This document shows, piece by piece, positions 21,837-24,542 of a stretch of DNA of 24,542 nucleotides (its first letter is position 1; each line of letters starts with the position of its first letter). Made by a program: the position numbers and the translations under genes. The stretch is from Collinsella sp. (GTDB lineage Bacteria > Actinomycetota > Coriobacteriia > Coriobacteriales > Coriobacteriaceae). Where the stretch lies: positions 1 to 24,542 of the forward strand of contig JAUMPM010000060.1 of NCBI GenBank assembly GCA_031294825.1. Direction: 5' to 3'. The notes below the pieces were generated by a model. That model saw only the letters and a list, made by a program, of their open reading frames with translations, had not been told where the DNA came from and made no database searches.

Positions 21837-21895
21837 CTTCCGACCCGCCAAAAAGGGAGAGGTTAATTTTGGTAGGTTTTATCTGATGAAACAGT

Positions 21896-21933
21896 AAAGG
21901 CCTCGGCTCGTTTGGTGCGAGCCGAGGCCTTTT
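21896..21933. terminator. Bidirectional terminator between racemase and ecfT
   Basis: AAAGGCCTCGGCTCG (21896-21910) and CGAGCCGAGGCCTTT (21918-21932) form a perfect 15-bp stem with a 7-nt loop and T runs at both ends. It serves both convergent genes. Confidence 0.9.
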
Positions 21934-21961
21934 ACGTTGGGCGGTTGCTGTCGGTGGTGAA

Positions 21962-22708
21962 CTAGAACAGGAAGCCGATGGCGATGAGGGCGATGCTGAC
22001 GATGAGCACGGCGATGTCCAGGCCCTTGATGGGATAGCGCTTGTACGAGCTGGCGCGTGTGCGCAGGTAGAAGCCGCGCTGCTCGGCGGCAAGCGCGGTG
22101 GCGTCTGTCTTGCCCACGCTCGAGATAAGCAGCGGCACGCATAGCGGCAGCATGAGCTTTAGCTTCTTGATGGGGTTCTTGGTGTCGTACTCGACGCCGC
22201 GTGCGGTCTGCGCCTCCATGATGGCGTTCATCTCCTGACCAAACACCGGTACAAAGCGCAGCGCCGTGGTAAAGGTGAAGGCATAGCGATACGGCACGTG
22301 CAGCACCTCGACGCAGGCGTTGGCAAGGTCGTTGAGCTTGGTCACCATGAGCATGAGGATGAGTGGTAACGCCACGCCCAGCAGGCGCAGGCAGGCCTTC
22401 GATCCTGTGATGAGGCCCGTGTCGGTGATAAAGCCCCACACCACGTTGCCATCGCGCATAAAGGCCAGCTGGAGCGCCAGCATGATAAGCGCGAGCGGAA
22501 TCAGCAACTTGAGCAGCGAGAACAGACGGTCGACGACGCCGGCATAGGCGCCCAGCGCAAGGGTGAGTGCCAAAAAGCCCAGCAGCGCCACGTAGGTGTC
22601 GGACAAGAAGATGCCGACGATGATGGCGGCGGCGAGGCCCAGTTTGACGACGGGATTCAGGCGATGCAGCAGCGTATCGCCCGGCATGTAGTCGATGACG
22701 TTAACCAC
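21962..22708 (-). CDS. ecfT: ECF transporter transmembrane component EcfT
   Basis: The T component couples ATP hydrolysis by the EcfA ATPases to a substrate-binding S component in vitamin or metal uptake. The 248-residue protein has about six hydrophobic helices and the two cytoplasmic ATPase-coupling motifs typical of EcfT/CbiQ: AQTARGVEYD and AAEQRGFYLRTRA. The N-terminus VIDYMPGDTLLHRLNPVVKL is classic for the family. I start it at GTG 22708, which has AAGGAG 10 nt upstream and overlaps the ATPase stop by 8 nt. ATG 22741 is in frame 11 codons earlier but has a poor SD. Translationally coupled to the fused ATPase gene. Confidence 0.92.
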   Translation of the reverse strand: MVNVIDYMPGDTLLHRLNPVVKLGLAAAIIVGIFLSDTYVALLGFLALTLALGAYAGVVDRLFSLLKLLIPLALIMLALQLAFMRDGNVVWGFITDTGLITGSKACLRLLGVALPLILMLMVTKLNDLANACVEVLHVPYRYAFTFTTALRFVPVFGQEMNAIMEAQTARGVEYDTKNPIKKLKLMLPLCVPLLISSVGKTDATALAAEQRGFYLRTRASSYKRYPIKGLDIAVLIVSIALIAIGFLF

Positions 22709-24452
22709 GGTGGACCATCTCCTTGGTAATTCGAACGACATCGGTGACCTCGCTCACCTGCGCAAAAGCGGGCGAGACGGAAGATGCCAGACGGCGCGAG
22801 AGTTCAATAACCTGGGGAGGCTCCACGTAGGCACGCCGCATGAGATCGATGTTCGAGAATAGCTCGTGCGTGCGGCCGCGGTCGAGGATGCGACCGTCGG
22901 CCATTACCACAATGCGCTCGGCAAAATCCGAGACGACTTCCATATCGTGGCAGACCATGATAACGGCGCAGCCACGCTCGGCCATGGTGCGCACCGTTTC
23001 CATGACGGTCATGCACTCGCGGTAATCAAGGCCGCTCGTGGGCTCGTCGAGCACAACGATCTTGGGCTCTACGACCACGACAGAGGCGAGTGCCACCATC
23101 TGGCGCTGACCGCGCGAGAGCGAGAAGGGCGCCTCGTCGGCCGGCAAGCCAAAGCGGTCGATGACGAGCTGGGCGCGACGCAGAGCCTCGGCACGGTCCA
23201 TGCCGCCAAGCTCCAGGCCAAAGGCGACCTCGTCGAGCACGGTGTCCTTGCAGATCTGACGGTCAGGGTTTTGGAAGAGGGTTGCGACTTCGCGGGCGAT
23301 ACGGCTCGTGGGAACGGCTTCGGTATCCAGTCCCGTGACGCGCACGCTGCCCGAGGCGGGCTTAAGCAGGCCTGTGAGCAGCTTGGTGAGCGTGGTCTTG
23401 CCGGCACCGTTCTGGCCGACGATGCCCACGAGCTCGCCAGGATAGAGCGTCAGGCTAAGGTCGTGTACGGCGGCGCCGCCATTGGGATAGGCAAACTCAA
23501 CATGGTCGAAGGTGAGTACGGGTTCGGCGTCCTTGGCATGAGGACGCAACGACGGTGCATGCGGGGAACCGACGGGCGCCTGGGCTTCGATGGCCGCGTG
23601 TGCGGGGTCGACGATGCCCGAAATCAGGCGCTCGGCCTCATCGACATCCAGGCAAGGGGTACCGCTTGCCAGACCATCGGCCTCGAGGCTATTGAAGATG
23701 CGCGTGACGCGGGGACAGTCGACGCCAATGGTACGAAGTTCATCGGTATGCGCGAAGACCTCGTGTGGCTCGCCCTGCAGTGCGATTTCGCCATGGTTGA
23801 GCACGAGCACGCGGTTGCAGTACTCCGAGAGCAGGGCGACCTTTTGCTCAACGACGACGATGGTGATTCCAAGTGCGCGGTTTGCCTCACGCAGCGTCTC
23901 GAAGACCAACGTGGAGCTGGCGGGGTCGAGTGCCGCGGTGGGCTCGTCGAGAACCAAGACGCGCGGACGCATGGCGAGGATGGCGGCGATGGCCACCTTC
24001 TGCTTCTGTCCGCCCGAGAGTGTGGCGATCTCGCGGTCGCGCAGGTCGCTGATGCCGACGGTCTCGAGCGTTTCGCTCACGCGCTGCTCGATCTGGTCGT
24101 GGGGAACGCCAAAGTTCTCGAGGCCAAAGAGCATCTCGTCCTCGACGACCGAGGCGACCATCTGTGTGTCGATGTCCTGCAACACGCTGCCGACGATCTG
24201 CGACACATCGGTGAGCGAGACTTCGCAGGTGTCGTGGTCGTCAACCATGACGGACCCAAAGAACGTGCCGGTGTAGTGGTGGGGCACGGCACCCGACAGA
24301 CAGGCGGCAAGCGTGGACTTGCCGGCGCCCGAGGGCCCGATGATGCCGATGAAATCTCCCTTGTTCACGCTGAGCGAGATGTGGCTGAGCGCCTGCTCGG
24401 TCTGCGTGCCATAGGAGAACGAGACATCGTCGACGTTGATGATCGTTTCCAT
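22701..24452 (-). CDS. ecfA: Fused double ATPase of an ECF transporter (EcfA-EcfA')
   Basis: Two complete ABC ATPase domains in one 583-residue chain. Domain 1 has Walker A GPSGAGKST (39-47), signature LSGGQ (145-149) and Walker B VLVLDE (165-170). Domain 2 has Walker A GQNGAGKTT (346-354), a variant signature LSRGQ (445-449) and Walker B IVVLDE (465-470). The linker (about 270-310) is Ala/Pro-rich. Such fused ATPases occur in dedicated (group I) ECF systems, often for thiamine-related, cobalt or unknown substrates. The altered second signature suggests asymmetric ATP sites. ATG 24452 follows AAAGGT. The S component is expected upstream, beyond or at the window edge, so the substrate cannot be named. 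Confidence 0.93.
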   Translation of the reverse strand: METIINVDDVSFSYGTQTEQALSHISLSVNKGDFIGIIGPSGAGKSTLAACLSGAVPHHYTGTFFGSVMVDDHDTCEVSLTDVSQIVGSVLQDIDTQMVASVVEDEMLFGLENFGVPHDQIEQRVSETLETVGISDLRDREIATLSGGQKQKVAIAAILAMRPRVLVLDEPTAALDPASSTLVFETLREANRALGITIVVVEQKVALLSEYCNRVLVLNHGEIALQGEPHEVFAHTDELRTIGVDCPRVTRIFNSLEADGLASGTPCLDVDEAERLISGIVDPAHAAIEAQAPVGSPHAPSLRPHAKDAEPVLTFDHVEFAYPNGGAAVHDLSLTLYPGELVGIVGQNGAGKTTLTKLLTGLLKPASGSVRVTGLDTEAVPTSRIAREVATLFQNPDRQICKDTVLDEVAFGLELGGMDRAEALRRAQLVIDRFGLPADEAPFSLSRGQRQMVALASVVVVEPKIVVLDEPTSGLDYRECMTVMETVRTMAERGCAVIMVCHDMEVVSDFAERIVVMADGRILDRGRTHELFSNIDLMRRAYVEPPQVIELSRRLASSVSPAFAQVSEVTDVVRITKEMVHRG

Positions 24453-24504
24453 GGATACCTTTCATAGTCGTTGGGTGTTCCTATAGTTTTGTCAACCGTC
24501 GGGG

Positions 24505-24542
24505 CTACTCCCGGTAGGGCACCCGGTCGCGCATCACGGCGT
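24505..24542 (-). CDS. C-terminal end of the gene upstream of the ECF ATPases (partial)
   Basis: On the minus strand an open frame enters from the window edge, reads AVMRDRVPYRE and stops at TAG 24505-24507, 52 nt before the fused ATPase gene. It is in the position expected for an ECF S component, but eleven residues do not allow a family call. Confidence 0.4.
   Translation of the reverse strand, partial: AVMRDRVPYRE

Noticed and set aside
22866..24467. A 533-codon plus-strand ORF opposite the ECF ATPases
   Set aside because: The opposite strand carries two full sets of Walker and signature motifs; this ORF has no family features.
24461..24495. A consensus TTGACA (minus strand, 24490-24495) as promoter for the ECF genes
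   Set aside because: The only good -10 candidate (TATGAA) is 23 nt away and no acceptable hexamer lies at 16-18 nt; the gene is more likely in an operon with the partial upstream gene.
1..24542. CRISPR array, tRNA, rRNA, insertion sequence or phage genes
   Set aside because: No regularly spaced repeats, no tRNA-like cloverleaf, and no transposase, integrase or capsid motifs were seen in the translated frames.

Overview
This window looks like a chromosomal segment of a high-GC, Gram-positive gut anaerobe of the Coriobacteriia, most likely Collinsella or a close relative. That is an inference from GC-rich coding, abundant GC-rich hairpin terminators, TANNNT-type -10 boxes and the gene set (fermentative L-lactate dehydrogenase, the acetylated diaminopimelate route, a D-aspartate ligase/racemase pair and an ECF transporter). 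No rRNA, tRNA, CRISPR array, insertion sequence or replication origin is visible.

Region 1 (1-4831, + strand): a 36-residue peptide gene with its own promoter-like box and terminator, then glutamine-dependent NAD+ synthetase (nadE), a class I/II PLP aminotransferase and L-lactate dehydrogenase. The last two each lie a few tens of bases behind a strong hairpin, so their mRNAs must read through it.

Region 2 (4832-6950): an NA37/NdpA-type nucleoid-associated protein, a Phd/RelE-type toxin-antitoxin pair under a 42-bp near-perfect palindrome, and a convergent intergenic space holding a ~98-bp nested hairpin with terminal inverted repeats and a flanking 5-bp direct repeat (a MITE-like or structured-RNA element).

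Region 3 (6948-12315): a lysine/diaminopimelate locus. On the minus strand a lysine riboswitch precedes a single 769-codon ORF that fuses diaminopimelate decarboxylase (LysA) to dihydrodipicolinate synthase (DapA), followed by dapB (TTG start, overlapping) and dapH. Divergently, on the + strand, is an M20 amidohydrolase that fits the N-acetyl-diaminopimelate deacetylase step. With the aminotransferase at 2449 as a candidate for the transamination step, most of the acetyl route apart from dapF could be covered here.

Region 4 (12316-15004): an accessory-looking block with a HigB/HigA-type toxin-antitoxin pair, a small membrane protein, an EcsC-family protein and two stretches that read as decayed minus-strand coding sequence.

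Region 5 (15005-18661): a Tat/lipobox lipoprotein whose ribosome-binding site sits in a long hairpin, a small HTH-like protein and a membrane-anchored Hanks-type Ser/Thr kinase. Convergent with them is a secreted coiled-coil protein with a lysozyme-like C-terminal domain.

Region 6 (18662-24542): an intergenic region with paired 15-bp palindromes, a MOSC-domain protein (minus), an ATP-grasp ligase plus aspartate racemase (a likely D-Asp cross-bridge module for peptidoglycan), and an ECF transporter (minus: a partial upstream gene, a fused double ATPase, then the T component).
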